From Ruminiclostridium sp. (GTDB lineage: Bacteria > Bacillota > Clostridia > Oscillospirales > Ruminococcaceae), in NCBI GenBank assembly GCA_017935365.1, contig JAGBHT010000009.1, forward strand, positions 34,454 through 98,453: a DNA stretch of 64,000 nt. The letters run 5' to 3'. Both the position numbers and the translations under genes were made by a program. Below, piece by piece: positions 14,393 to 23,797 of the stretch. Numbering within the stretch: position 1 is the first letter of the stretch; each line of letters starts with the position of its first letter. The notes beneath the pieces were generated by a model that saw only the letters and a program-made list of their open reading frames with translations, did no database searches and was not told the DNA's origin.

Positions 14393-17300
14393 ATGGAAAA
14401 ATGTACAGTCTTATTCAATGACAACTGGAAATTTGCACTTACAGAGTCCGACAGTGATGAAACGGCTCTTCAGAATATACATTGGTATAATGTTGAAATA
14501 CCCCACGACTGGCTTATCGGAGATACCGCAAATCTCTATAAATCTGGTTGTGGCTGGTACGAAAAGCATTTCAGCATAGACAGTCTTGATAAGCAGGATT
14601 GTTATATCCTGATATTTGACGGCGTGTATATGGATACGACCGTCTATGTCAACGGAAAAACCGTCGGAGAGTGGAAATATGGCTATACCTCATTCAGCTT
14701 TGACATAACCGACAGCCTTACCGAGGGCGACAACCGCATTCTGGTAAGAGTAAACCACAAGGCACCCAATACCCGTTGGTACAGTGGCGCCGGCATATAC
14801 CGTAACGTATGGCTGAGAAAGACTTCGCGTAATCATATCGTACAGGACGGCATATATATAAATGCCAGACCCAACGACAGCGACCGCAGAGAGCAGGGTA
14901 AATGGAAAGTGACTGTACAGACCGAGCTGTCGGCGCAGACCTGCGGAACACTTGCGTTTGAAGTGACCGACCCTATAGGACGAGAAACCTACAGCTGTGA
15001 GCGCAGAGTATGTGGAAAGAGCGACAAACTGGTGTTCTATATAGACTGCCCGAAGCTGTGGGATACTATCACACCTAATCTTTATTCTATGTCGGCAAAG
15101 CTCTTCGACGAGGATGGAACACAGTATGACTTTGTTCAGACAAAATTCGGCTTCAGAACCACAAAGTTCAGCCCGGACGAGGGCTTCCTGCTCAACGGCA
15201 TCCGCCTGAAACTCAACGGAGTTTGTATGCACCACGATCTCGGCGCGCTCGGTGCGGCTGTGAATTACGATGCTACATACCGCCAGCTTGCAAAGATGAA
15301 AGAGATGGGTGTCAATGCTATCCGTACAAGTCACAATCCTCCGTCAAGAGAGCTTATGGATATATGCGACGAAATGGGCCTTCTTGTCGATAGCGAAATA
15401 TTTGATATGTGGGAGCTTGCAAAGAACGAGAACGACTATCACCGTTTCTTCCCCGAATGGTACAAGACGGACGTTGCCGCCTGGATACGCCGTGACCGCA
15501 ACCGCCCATCTGTTATCATGTGGAGCATAGGCAACGAGATATACGATACGCATAAAAGTCCGAGAGGTCTTGAGGTAGCACAGATGCTGAGCGCCGAGGT
15601 CGAAAAGAACGATCCTATGCACAACGCTCTGCCTACTATTGCGTCAAACTATATGCAGTGGGAAAACGCTCAGAATGTAGCGGATTTCCTTAAGCTTGCC
15701 GGCTACAACTATGCCGAAAAGCTGTATGACGAACATCACGAAAAGCACCACGACTGGGTAATATACGGCAGTGAAACAGCGTCGACGGTACGTTCGAGAG
15801 GAATTTACCACTTCCCCTATGATACATCGCTTCTTGTCTATGACGATCTGCAGTGCTCGGATCTTGGCAACAGCGTTGTAAACTGGGGCGCTTCACCGCT
15901 CAGATCATACGCTATGGATACAGCCGCAGATTATTCTATGGGACAGTTTGTATGGACAGGCTTTGACTATATCGGCGAGCCTACCCCCTACAGCACCAAG
16001 AATTCATATTTCGGTATAGTGGATACCGCAGGATTTGAAAAGGATTCGTTCTGGTTCTATAAATCGGTATGGGATATTGCCTGCGAAAAGCCATTTATAC
16101 ACATATCGCCCTGCTACTGGGATTTCAACGAGGGACAGATGATAGATATCATAGCATATTCTAATCTGCCTGTTCTTAAACTCCGCTACTGCGGAAAAAT
16201 ATATGACAGCGAAACGCTCGATCATAAGAGCGAGGATAAACTCTGCGCACATTTCCGTGTGCCTTATCATAAAAATTCGCCTGTAGCCGTAAGAGGATAT
16301 TATAACGAAAACTGCACGGTCAACGATTATGCGGTCGAAGAAGTACTCTTTACCCCTCTCGATCCGTATAAGATCCGTATGCACAGCGACAGGAGCGAGA
16401 TAACCGCAGATGGCAGATCGCTTGCATTTGTAACGGTTACAGTTGAGGACAGATCCGGACAGGAAGTGCAGAACGCCGTCAACAGGATCAAATTCACCGT
16501 AAGCGGCGCCGGCAGACTGCTTGGTCTCGATAATGGCGACAGCACCGATTATGACAGTTACAAAGGCAGTCACCGCAAGTTGTTCTCAGGTAAGCTTCTT
16601 GCAATTATCGGTTCGACATTTGAAACAGGCAACATAACGATAACTGCCGAAAGTGAGGGCTTACAGCCGGAAACAATAATTCTCGATTCTGTCGCTCCGA
16701 AGACTGCGCCGGAAGGTATAAGCATAGTGACAGAAAACGTGTTCCCCGCAGTCACAACACCGTATACAAACGAAATACCCGTCCGAAAGATAGAACTTGA
16801 GGACAACGGCACACATAAACTCGGCAAAGACAATGATACTACAGAAATAAGCGTTAAGATATACCCCGAAAATGCAACGTTCCGTGATATAGAGTTCAGA
16901 TGTTGCGCAGATAACGGCGTTGAGATAAGCTTTGCAAAGGTGATCGGATATGACGGTCATAAAGCTGTGCTGAAAGCATTCGGCGACGGAAATTTCCGCC
17001 TGCGCGCATATTCAAAGAACGGCACGGATATCCCGAAGATAATTTCCGAGCTTGAATATACAGTCGAAGGACTTGGCAAGGCAGAGAAGGATCCGTATAT
17101 CTTTACTGCCGCCTGCCTTTGCGATTTCTCAAATGTGCCCGTTACAACGATAGACAGAGGTTCGCTCGGAGGATTTAACGGCAGAACCGTTGTCGGATTC
17201 AGCTCTATGGATTTCGGCGGCGGCACCAAGCATATGACGTTAAGCGTCGGAAACTGCGGCGGCGGTGAGGACTACCCCGTAGAGCTCTACCTTGGCGACG

Positions 17301-17848
17301 CTGATAACGGCGGAGAATACATAGGTACATACGGCATAAAGAATAATGGCGGCTGGGACAGGGCATATTCACAGGAATTTGACCTGCCGCGCAGAATAAG
17401 CGGAATACACGACATCAGCTTTGTTATCAACAATTCCTGCATATTCGGCGGTTTTGAGTTTGCAAAATACGACCGTACATATGCCGAGAATGCGGCGGCA
17501 GACAACGATAATCTGTACGGTGACGATTATAAGGTAAACGGCTCGTGCGTTGAGGAGATAGGCAACAATGTTGTTATCGAGTTCAATAACCTTGACTTTG
17601 CGGGCGGCACTGACAAGATAACCGTTACAGGAAGAACGCCGCTTGACAACTGCACCATACAGCTCAGAGTAAACGATGAGAACGGCAATCAGACAACACG
17701 CCTGCTTGAGTTCCCGCACGCAGACGAATACACACCGGTAACATTCGATATTGAGCGTATCGGCGGAAAGAACAATATTGCATTCGTATTCCTGCCCGGC
17801 ACACAGTTCGATATGAAGTCGTTCAGATTTATAAAAGCAGAAAAATAA
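14393..17848 (+). CDS. GH2 family glycosidase (beta-galactosidase-like)
   Basis: 1151 aa, no signal peptide, so cytoplasmic. The GH2 N-terminal sugar-binding domain (about 5-150, with IPHDWL and RWYSGAGIYRNVWL), an Ig-like domain (about 155-265) and a TIM barrel (about 270-560) are in order. The acid/base is Glu382 in SIGNEIYD and the predicted nucleophile is Glu461 in YGSETAS; TSHNPPS is also typical. After the barrel come a DUF4982/Ig-like region and two repeated C-terminal modules (near 910-1010 and 1035-1150), each with an FxxxDFxGGT motif, like CBM6-type modules. Substrate is uncertain: beta-galactosidase is most likely, but GH2 also includes beta-glucuronidases and mannosidases. It has its own promoter and terminator. 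Confidence 0.9.
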   Translation: MEKCTVLFNDNWKFALTESDSDETALQNIHWYNVEIPHDWLIGDTANLYKSGCGWYEKHFSIDSLDKQDCYILIFDGVYMDTTVYVNGKTVGEWKYGYTSFSFDITDSLTEGDNRILVRVNHKAPNTRWYSGAGIYRNVWLRKTSRNHIVQDGIYINARPNDSDRREQGKWKVTVQTELSAQTCGTLAFEVTDPIGRETYSCERRVCGKSDKLVFYIDCPKLWDTITPNLYSMSAKLFDEDGTQYDFVQTKFGFRTTKFSPDEGFLLNGIRLKLNGVCMHHDLGALGAAVNYDATYRQLAKMKEMGVNAIRTSHNPPSRELMDICDEMGLLVDSEIFDMWELAKNENDYHRFFPEWYKTDVAAWIRRDRNRPSVIMWSIGNEIYDTHKSPRGLEVAQMLSAEVEKNDPMHNALPTIASNYMQWENAQNVADFLKLAGYNYAEKLYDEHHEKHHDWVIYGSETASTVRSRGIYHFPYDTSLLVYDDLQCSDLGNSVVNWGASPLRSYAMDTAADYSMGQFVWTGFDYIGEPTPYSTKNSYFGIVDTAGFEKDSFWFYKSVWDIACEKPFIHISPCYWDFNEGQMIDIIAYSNLPVLKLRYCGKIYDSETLDHKSEDKLCAHFRVPYHKNSPVAVRGYYNENCTVNDYAVEEVLFTPLDPYKIRMHSDRSEITADGRSLAFVTVTVEDRSGQEVQNAVNRIKFTVSGAGRLLGLDNGDSTDYDSYKGSHRKLFSGKLLAIIGSTFETGNITITAESEGLQPETIILDSVAPKTAPEGISIVTENVFPAVTTPYTNEIPVRKIELEDNGTHKLGKDNDTTEISVKIYPENATFRDIEFRCCADNGVEISFAKVIGYDGHKAVLKAFGDGNFRLRAYSKNGTDIPKIISELEYTVEGLGKAEKDPYIFTAACLCDFSNVPVTTIDRGSLGGFNGRTVVGFSSMDFGGGTKHMTLSVGNCGGGEDYPVELYLGDADNGGEYIGTYGIKNNGGWDRAYSQEFDLPRRISGIHDISFVINNSCIFGGFEFAKYDRTYAENAAADNDNLYGDDYKVNGSCVEEIGNNVVIEFNNLDFAGGTDKITVTGRTPLDNCTIQLRVNDENGNQTTRLLEFPHADEYTPVTFDIERIGGKNNIAFVFLPGTQFDMKSFRFIKAEK

Positions 17849-17855
17849 ATACCCC

Positions 17856-17886
17856 GAGCCGCGGCACAACACCGCGGCTCTTTCCT
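17856..17886 (+). terminator. Terminator after the GH2 gene
   Basis: Perfect 9-bp stem GAGCCGCGG/CCGCGGCTC, then TTTCCTT. Confidence 0.8.
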
Positions 17887-18136
17887 TAAACCGTTATAAT
17901 CACCGAGCGAATATATGATAAATATGGCAGTAATTCAGATATATTAACAACAACGCTGAAAACAGTTTCCGTGCCGATAAGGTGTTAATAATTTCGTGAG
18001 TAAATCCGTACAACTGCACTGTCACCGAAACTTCCAAAAAACGCACTATCCTGAGATATCTGTACAGTCCCCCGGGGCGAACAGAGCGGAGCGTCCCGCT
18101 TATGACGGCTTTTTAAACGCAATCGTTTGGTATCCG

Positions 18137-18380
18137 AAGCACTACCACACTTGCCTCACCTCGAAAAAGGGGAGGTGGCACGGCTAGTGTAAGTTTTTCT
18201 CTTGTCGTACAGTGTTCAGACAATCTAACCATTATAGGTATGAAACATTTTCTAGCCGTGACGGTGGGGATTGTAATTGCTCAGAAGTTCCTTTTCCTCT
18301 TCCCTTGGGTTGTCTTCCTCGTTCATAGTAGCAACGTTATCGCACAGAATAGCGAACCCAAGAAGTGCTGTCTGACAAAG
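18137..18380. repeat. Dispersed repeat, copy 1
   Basis: About 240 nt sharing blocks with copy 2 (20347-20620): AAGCACTAYCAC..CTTGCC, a CCTCGAAAAAGG hairpin side, the GGTGGGGATTGTAATTGCTC core (18263 on), and a second conserved block with AGCAACGTTATCGCAC and AATAGCGAACCC. Read leftward, the core could encode a short peptide (ALLGFAILCDNVATMNEED...LLSNYNPHRHG) that is frame-broken in copy 2, so this may be a decayed mobile-element gene or a non-coding element. The rest of the 17.9-18.5 kb gap shows nothing clear. Confidence 0.6.
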
Positions 18381-18508
18381 AGAACTAACCGTTTATCGCA
18401 ATGAATGAGCTCGCTTCCCCGATACATCATCACCTCTTCCCCACACAATTGCCCAAAATCAACATCTCTTCCTCCCTCCCAAATTATTTACAATTCCACC
18501 CTCCGCTA

Positions 18509-18537
18509 TAGACTTTTAGTGAAAAATGTGCTATAAT
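18509..18537 (+). promoter_or_regulatory. Promoter for the Nudix-folC pair
   Basis: -35 TAGACT, 17-nt spacer, perfect -10 TATAAT; predicted start near 18544. Confidence 0.65.
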
Positions 18538-18602
18538 ATAAACGATTATAAATAACTGCACCGTACAGACGGAAGGCAGACGCAAGGAGGTGTCCGTAGC
18601 AG

Positions 18603-19016
18603 ATGACTTATGAAAAGTCCTGCGGCGGTATAGTTTACAGAAAATTTCACGGCAATACCGAAATATTGCTGATAAAACACGTTAAATCCGGTTACTGGTC
18701 TTTTCCTAAAGGACACGTTGAGAGCGGGGAAACCGAAGAAGAAACCGCAAAGCGTGAAATAAAGGAAGAAACCGGAATAGACGTTTATATTGATTCGGGT
18801 TTCAGGGAAACGGTTACATATTCGCCGCGCAAGGACGCAAAGAAAGACGTTGTATATTTTGTTGCACGCGCGAAAAATTATGATTACACGCCTCAGCTCG
18901 AAGAGATCTCGGATATCCGCTGGGTTGGAATCGGACAGGCACATAATCTGCTTGTCTATGATAATGACAAATTGATAGTCAATAAGGCGAAGAGCTTTAT
19001 TGCGCTTATGAAGTGA
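18603..19016 (+). CDS. Nudix hydrolase (Ap4A hydrolase-like)
   Basis: 137 aa, the usual size for a single Nudix domain. The Nudix box is complete at about residues 38-60: GHVESGETEEETAKREIKEE followed by TGI, fitting G-x5-E-x7-R-E-x2-E-E-x-G. The N-terminal KSCGGIVYRK and SFPKGHVE are typical of the bis(5'-nucleosyl)-tetraphosphatase subgroup, which cleaves Ap4A and related dinucleoside polyphosphates. The exact substrate cannot be read from sequence. AAGGAGG lies about 12 nt upstream of the ATG. folC follows 45 nt later and is probably co-transcribed. Confidence 0.88.
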   Translation: MTYEKSCGGIVYRKFHGNTEILLIKHVKSGYWSFPKGHVESGETEEETAKREIKEETGIDVYIDSGFRETVTYSPRKDAKKDVVYFVARAKNYDYTPQLEEISDIRWVGIGQAHNLLVYDNDKLIVNKAKSFIALMK

Positions 19017-19061
19017 TTGTGTTTTGAGTGAAGAAAAAAGAAAATACGAAAGGAAAGCCAC

Positions 19062-20312
19062 ATGACATACGAACAGGCATTTGAATACGTCAGTTCTTTC
19101 ACCAAATCGGGCGAACCGGTAAAGGACCTTATAAGGTTTGTTATCCTTATGCGCCTTCTCGGAAATCCCCATAACGAATTGAAGATAGTTCACGTTGCAG
19201 GCACAAACGGAAAGGGAAGCGTCTGCGAGTATATAAGCAACGCCGTAAGGGCAGACAACAAGAGTGTCGGAAAGTTCACCTCTCCCTATATCGACTGCAT
19301 TGAGGAGCGCATACAGGTAAACGGAAAATATATTTCCCGCCCTGCATTTGCACTGCTGTGCGAACAGGTGAAAAAGGCAGTCGAACAGACCGGTTTTGAA
19401 GGCTTTTCGCAGTTTGAGATACTGTGCGCTATCGCTCTGCTTTATTTCTATAAAGAGCAGGTATCCGTTGCCGTTATCGAAACAGGCATAGGCGGACTTC
19501 TTGACTGCACTAATGTAGTAAATCCTGTTGTCAGCGTAATTACAACGGTAGATTATGACCATACCGACATTCTCGGCGAAACGCTTACCGATATTGCCCG
19601 CCACAAGGCAGGTATAATAAAACCGTCGATCCCGTGTGTCGTAGCTCCCGGACAGGAAAACGAGGTAATGCGCGTCATTGACGATAAATGCCGTGAGTAC
19701 AACTGCGAGGAGATAGTTCCCGATATGTCAAGGGTACAGGTTCTCCATATGGATACAACCGATGTATTCTTCTCGTATAAAGGTATGAATTATCACCTTG
19801 TAATGTCGGGTGAACACCAGATAAAGAACGCTCTTTGCGCAATAGAGGCTTGCCGCATACTGAAAATCGAATACAGCAGTGTATTCACAGGACTTGAAAA
19901 ATCCGCGCTCAGAGCAAGAATGGAGGAAGTAAAGGTAAACGGAACATCGTGCATTGTAGACGGTTCTCATAACCCCTCCGCGATGAAAGCGGCGGCAAAG
20001 CTACTTGAACTCGACAACCGCAGGATACACGCAGTAGTCGGCATGATGGCAAACAAGGACTGGCAGACCGCTCTTAAGATAATTCTTCCCCGTTTTGAAG
20101 ATGTCATATTCGTTGACGGCTTTATGCCGGGCTGTGTTCCCGCTTCTCAGCTGACGCGCTTTGCGATAGAGCAGGGTGTCCGCTGTACATCTTGCACCGA
20201 CCTCGACAGCGCAATATCACAGGCAGTGTTAAAGGCAGGCGCAAAGGATATAGCAATGATAACAGGCTCGTTATACCTTGCCTCCGCCGCCGAAAAGATA
20301 GTAAAAAAGTAA
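19062..20312 (+). CDS. folC: FolC, folylpolyglutamate synthase / dihydrofolate synthase
   Basis: 416 aa, normal size. Mur-ligase-type fold: P-loop VAGTNGKGSV near residue 46, SPYIDCIEERIQVNG (folate-binding segment), and ETGIGGLLDCTNVV and DYDHTDILGETLTDIARHKAGIIK (central domain), with a C-terminal domain including VDGSHNPSAM. It adds glutamate to dihydropteroate and/or to folates using ATP. Whether one or both activities are present cannot be told. It lies behind the Nudix gene; some Nudix enzymes act in folate synthesis (dihydroneopterin triphosphate removal), so a joint role is possible but unproven. GAAAGGAAAG precedes the ATG. Confidence 0.93.
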   Translation: MTYEQAFEYVSSFTKSGEPVKDLIRFVILMRLLGNPHNELKIVHVAGTNGKGSVCEYISNAVRADNKSVGKFTSPYIDCIEERIQVNGKYISRPAFALLCEQVKKAVEQTGFEGFSQFEILCAIALLYFYKEQVSVAVIETGIGGLLDCTNVVNPVVSVITTVDYDHTDILGETLTDIARHKAGIIKPSIPCVVAPGQENEVMRVIDDKCREYNCEEIVPDMSRVQVLHMDTTDVFFSYKGMNYHLVMSGEHQIKNALCAIEACRILKIEYSSVFTGLEKSALRARMEEVKVNGTSCIVDGSHNPSAMKAAAKLLELDNRRIHAVVGMMANKDWQTALKIILPRFEDVIFVDGFMPGCVPASQLTRFAIEQGVRCTSCTDLDSAISQAVLKAGAKDIAMITGSLYLASAAEKIVKK

Positions 20313-20346
20313 AATCCAATAACTTTTTAAAAGGAACGATAAATCA

Positions 20347-20620
20347 GCCAAGCACTATCACCCTTGCCTTTTAATGAACGCTCTGTTGGTTTCGCATCCT
20401 AGCGAAACTCCGGGCGTTCAACTTCGGGCATCCATGCCCGCCCTCGAAAAAGGGTGAGGTTCTGTTGCTCGGTCAAGCCGAGCCAACTATGGTGGGGATT
20501 GTAATTGCTCAGAAGTTGTTTTTCCATTTTCCTTTGTTCTACCCCTCGTTCATAGCAGCAACGTTATCGCACGGAATAGCGAACCCGAGAAGTGCTATTC
20601 CACAAAGAGCACTATCGTCA
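20347..20620. repeat. Dispersed repeat, copy 2
   Basis: Same orientation as copy 1 at 18137, with the same GGTGGGGATTGTAATTGCTC core (20491 on) and the AACGTTATCGCAC/GAATAGCGAACCC block. It has about 80 nt more in its first half. The two copies bracket the Nudix-folC unit. No open reading frame survives across it. Confidence 0.6.
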
Positions 20621-20670
20621 GTCTGCTGTCACAGTTTATTTTCAATCAGAAAAAATTTGTTTTCATAAGC

Positions 20671-20698
20671 AAAGCCGCCCGATAAAACGAGCGGCTTT
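20671..20698. terminator. Hairpin downstream of rnpB
   Basis: AAAGCCGC/GCGGCTTT stem with a 12-nt loop. It may end transcription in either direction between the repeat and rnpB. Confidence 0.55.
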
Positions 20699-20704
20699 CT
20701 GTAA

Positions 20705-20730
20705 ACAATAAACCGACCCTTTCGGGTCGG
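20705..20730 (-). terminator. Terminator for rnpB
   Basis: Leftward CCGACCC-GAAA-GGGTCGG with TTTATTGTTT after it, directly beyond the 3' end of the RNase P RNA. Confidence 0.85.
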
Positions 20731-20742
20731 CATAATATCCAT

Positions 20743-21085
20743 TCACAACTTTACCTATAAGCCGAGTTTTGTCGTGCGCGGTCATCTATCTACGCCCTGC
20801 GTCGCCGCAGACCTCAAGCCACCTTAAATCAGGACCGCCGAGCAAGCGGTTAATCCCTGAAACCAATCGGTGTTGCACCGGATAGGGTTTACAGACGGGC
20901 GCAGTCTCCTGTCCCGTGGTGAGCTCTTACCTCGCCTTTCCACCCTTACACTGTAAAACAGTGCGGTATATTTCTGTTGCACTCGCCCTGGAGTCGCCTC
21001 CGGCTGCCGTTAACAGCTACCCTGCTCTGTGATGCTCGGACTTTCCTCACGGTTTTCACCCCGCGACCGCACAGTAAAGTTGCGA
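20743..21085 (-). ncRNA. rnpB: RNase P RNA (rnpB)
   Basis: Leftward about 343 nt. Near the 5' end it has GAGGAAAGTCCGAGC and CAGGGTAGCTGTTAACGGC, followed by CCAGGGCGAGTGCAACAGAAA, and near the 3' end ACAAAACTCGGCTTAT: the conserved core of bacterial RNase P RNA. The outer P1 helix is seen as CAACTTTAC (21074-21082, complement) pairing with GTAAAGTTG (20746-20754, complement). It is the catalytic subunit that removes 5' leaders from tRNA precursors. The ends are estimated from P1 and the promoter. Confidence 0.95.
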
Positions 21086-21090
21086 TAGTT

Positions 21091-21119
21091 ATTGTAGCAT
21101 ATTTTTTTATAAAAATCAA
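21091..21119 (-). promoter_or_regulatory. Promoter for rnpB
   Basis: Leftward -35 TTGATT, 17-nt spacer, -10 TACAAT; predicted start near 21084, agreeing with the P1 helix. Confidence 0.8.
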
Positions 21120-21149
21120 GGCGAATTTGCAAGAAAGGAGTATAAGCCT

Positions 21150-22481
21150 ATGCCTGAAAAGCAGACGATCAAAAAGACATTCAATATAACCTGGCTGTTT
21201 TTCTACGGCGCAGGACTTATCGCCGTCGGCATACTTGTGCTTGTAAACGGCAGAATAGTAGTAGAGCCGGCCGCGCGGCTCGGCGGTATCTTCATTGCCG
21301 CAAACGGTATTCACCGCATTATCCGCGCATACGCAAGACAGCAGAAACTCCCGATACTAAGCGGTATAAGCAACATTGTGATCGGTCTTATCTCACTGCT
21401 TTTCCCTGCCGCCACCTTAGCTCTCCTGTCGTTTATATTCTCGCTGTACGTTTTCCTCAATGCGCTTGTCAAATTCATAGATTTCGGCTCGGCTGTGAAA
21501 AATGCTGTCCCCGATGCGTTCTATGATCTCTTCGCAGGAATATTCTTCACCGTTTTCGGCGTTATTATGCTGTTCGGTACTCTTATGGGCAGTCAGGGTA
21601 TGATGATTGTGATCGGGCTTTATTGCATAATCTACGGTGCGGGCGAACTGCGCCTGTTTATCCGTGAAGCCGCTCCCAATAAAGCCAAGGGTATGATCCG
21701 CCGCAGAATACGCTTATCCCTTCCGCAGATAATAACCACGTTCATACCGCTTAAAACCCTGCGTAACTATACCGAACGTCTTGATTCCCGTGAGATAGAT
21801 ATAGAAAAACTACAGAATGAAGAACGCTTTGATAAGGGCGATGAAACGCCGGATATCCACGTTCTTATCCACGTCAGCGCCGACGGAGTAGGCTCTATAG
21901 GACACTGCGATTTAGTGCTGAATGGCACTGTAATATCCTACGGCAACTATGATAAAGCGTCCGAAAGGCTTTTCGGCGGTATCGGTGACGGAGTGCTGTT
22001 CAAAGCGGATTTTGATAAATATATAAATTTCTGCGTCTATCACGATTTGCAGATGGTATTCGATTTCGGCATAAAGCTTACCGAAAAACAGCTTGCAAAA
22101 GTCAGAAAAGGCATAGCAAAGCTTGAACGAAACGTTACCCGCTGGAAACCGCCGTATCAGCTGGCAAGCGAAAACAGCCCTGCCGCCGATATTGCGGATT
22201 TTGACGATTATTGCAGCTCGCTGTGGAACGGCACTCACGCACACTTCTATAAATTTAGAAGCGGCAGATTCAAAACGTATTTCGTTATGAGTACAAACTG
22301 CGTGTTCCTTGCCGATTACATTCTCAGCAAGGCAGGAACGGATATAGTAAAAACCGCAGGCATAATCACTCCCGGCGACTATTACGACTATATGCAGAGC
22401 GAATACGCACTCCCCGGCGGAATAGTAATAACCCGTGACATTTACAGCAAATATAACGTTCCGCCGCAGACAGAAACTTAA
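21150..22481 (+). CDS. DUF308-like membrane protein with a C-terminal soluble domain
   Basis: 443 aa. Six short hydrophobic helices in about 10-170 with the paired pattern of HdeD/DUF308 proteins (VGILVLVNGRIVVEPAARLGGIFIAANG). Then a soluble domain about 230-440. That domain has GHCDLVLNGTVISYGNYD and, later, STNCVFLADYILSK: one His and one Cys in settings like those of papain-like NlpC/P60 or DUF4105-type cysteine hydrolases. This is a loose resemblance, not an assignment. AAGAAAGGAG precedes the ATG. It is divergent from rnpB and monocistronic. Confidence 0.65.
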   Translation: MPEKQTIKKTFNITWLFFYGAGLIAVGILVLVNGRIVVEPAARLGGIFIAANGIHRIIRAYARQQKLPILSGISNIVIGLISLLFPAATLALLSFIFSLYVFLNALVKFIDFGSAVKNAVPDAFYDLFAGIFFTVFGVIMLFGTLMGSQGMMIVIGLYCIIYGAGELRLFIREAAPNKAKGMIRRRIRLSLPQIITTFIPLKTLRNYTERLDSREIDIEKLQNEERFDKGDETPDIHVLIHVSADGVGSIGHCDLVLNGTVISYGNYDKASERLFGGIGDGVLFKADFDKYINFCVYHDLQMVFDFGIKLTEKQLAKVRKGIAKLERNVTRWKPPYQLASENSPAADIADFDDYCSSLWNGTHAHFYKFRSGRFKTYFVMSTNCVFLADYILSKAGTDIVKTAGIITPGDYYDYMQSEYALPGGIVITRDIYSKYNVPPQTET

Positions 22482-22497
22482 GTGAAAATCCTTGAAC

Positions 22498-22525
22498 TTG
22501 ACACAATAGTGTGATATACTATAAT
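22498..22525 (+). promoter_or_regulatory. Promoter for the DHHW-FkbH-ACP operon
   Basis: Consensus -35 TTGACA, 16-nt spacer, consensus -10 TATAAT; predicted start near 22532. Confidence 0.75.
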
Positions 22526-22589
22526 AGGACAAGAATTTACATTTACGGGCAATATAAAGATAATTACCCGCATTAAGAAAGGACATAAT

Positions 22590-23759
22590 ATGAAGTTGAA
22601 TATCAGAGTTACAACGGCAATTCTCGCCTGTGCAACCGTACTCGGTGCAACCGCCTGCTCCTCACAGGACGCAGGTTCATCACAGGACGGCAAAAACGAA
22701 AGCAGTGTAACGGAAAGCTCCGCTACAGAAAGCAAGAACGACAGCAGTTCGTCTGACAGCGAGAGCGTTTCTTCTACAGACAGTTCAGATAAATCCGACA
22801 GTTCCGATACTTCGGTTTCTTCCGATACATCGACAAGTAACGAGAAGCCCGCAGGCGTTGACGGCGTACAGACAAACGGTCAGCTCGTAGTCGACATAAA
22901 TGGTCATACATGGGGAATTTCCCTTTACGGCGGCGGTGACGGCGCAAACTATGCAACTTATCTTAACGAGTTCAAGGAAAAGGTCGGCTCATCGGTAAAC
23001 GTATTCAATATGGTAGTGCCTACAGCAGGCGCATATTATCTCCCCGCAGGCTATGAAGACTACAACGCAAGTCACAGGGATTCGATAAACAGCATAGCAA
23101 ACAAGCTTGTGAATGTAATCAATGTTGACGGTTACGCCGCACTTGAGGCGCATACAGACGAGTATATCTACACCCGTACCGACCACCACTGGGAGCCCCT
23201 CGGCGCATATTATGCGGCAAAGGCTTTCTGTGAAATGGCACAGGTACCCGTTAAGGAACTTTCAACCTACAAGACAGAAACGATAGAAGGCTTTGTCGGC
23301 ACAATGTACGCATTCACAGACTACAACGAGCGTATCAAGAACGACCCTGACACATTCACCTACTATATCCCCTCTACAGAATACACCGCAACTTACTATA
23401 CGACAGATTTCAAGGTTGACGAGCAGTTCTCACAGTTCCACAGCATATTTGTAGATCAGCCCGCAAGCGGTGCATATTCGACATTTATGGGCGGCGACCA
23501 GAAGATAGTAAAGATTGAAACAGCCAACAAGAACGGCAGAAAGCTCTGCATCTTCAAGGACAGCTACGGTAATGCGGAAGTTCCTTTCTTTGTAGACTCG
23601 TTTGAAGAGATATATGTCTGCGATATCCGTTATTTCGACCTTTACGCACCCGATTTCATCAAGGATAACGGCATTACGGACGTTCTGTTCACAATGTGCA
23701 CATTCTCCGCAGTCGGAGAAAATGCAGAGGGAATAAAGAACAATCTGCTTTCAAAGTAA
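22590..23759 (+). CDS. DHHW-family lipoprotein (SGNH-like, glycan acylation)
   Basis: 389 aa. Lipobox GATAC (Cys23), a Ser/Asp/Thr linker about 28-90, and a DHHW domain about 95-389. The signature YTRTDHHWEPLGAYYAA (Asp198, His199, His200) and a later KDSYGN (Ser325) match the AlgJ/AlgX-like fold, which handles O-acetyl or similar groups on exported polysaccharides. It would sit outside the membrane and accept or transfer an acyl group. It is first in an operon with a close paralogue, an FkbH-like protein and an acyl carrier protein. Family membership is clear; the acyl group and glycan are unknown. Confidence 0.85.
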   Translation: MKLNIRVTTAILACATVLGATACSSQDAGSSQDGKNESSVTESSATESKNDSSSSDSESVSSTDSSDKSDSSDTSVSSDTSTSNEKPAGVDGVQTNGQLVVDINGHTWGISLYGGGDGANYATYLNEFKEKVGSSVNVFNMVVPTAGAYYLPAGYEDYNASHRDSINSIANKLVNVINVDGYAALEAHTDEYIYTRTDHHWEPLGAYYAAKAFCEMAQVPVKELSTYKTETIEGFVGTMYAFTDYNERIKNDPDTFTYYIPSTEYTATYYTTDFKVDEQFSQFHSIFVDQPASGAYSTFMGGDQKIVKIETANKNGRKLCIFKDSYGNAEVPFFVDSFEEIYVCDIRYFDLYAPDFIKDNGITDVLFTMCTFSAVGENAEGIKNNLLSK

Positions 23760-23797
23760 ATTTCTTTTTCCGGCTTGTTTTCAGAAAGGAGGAGCGC

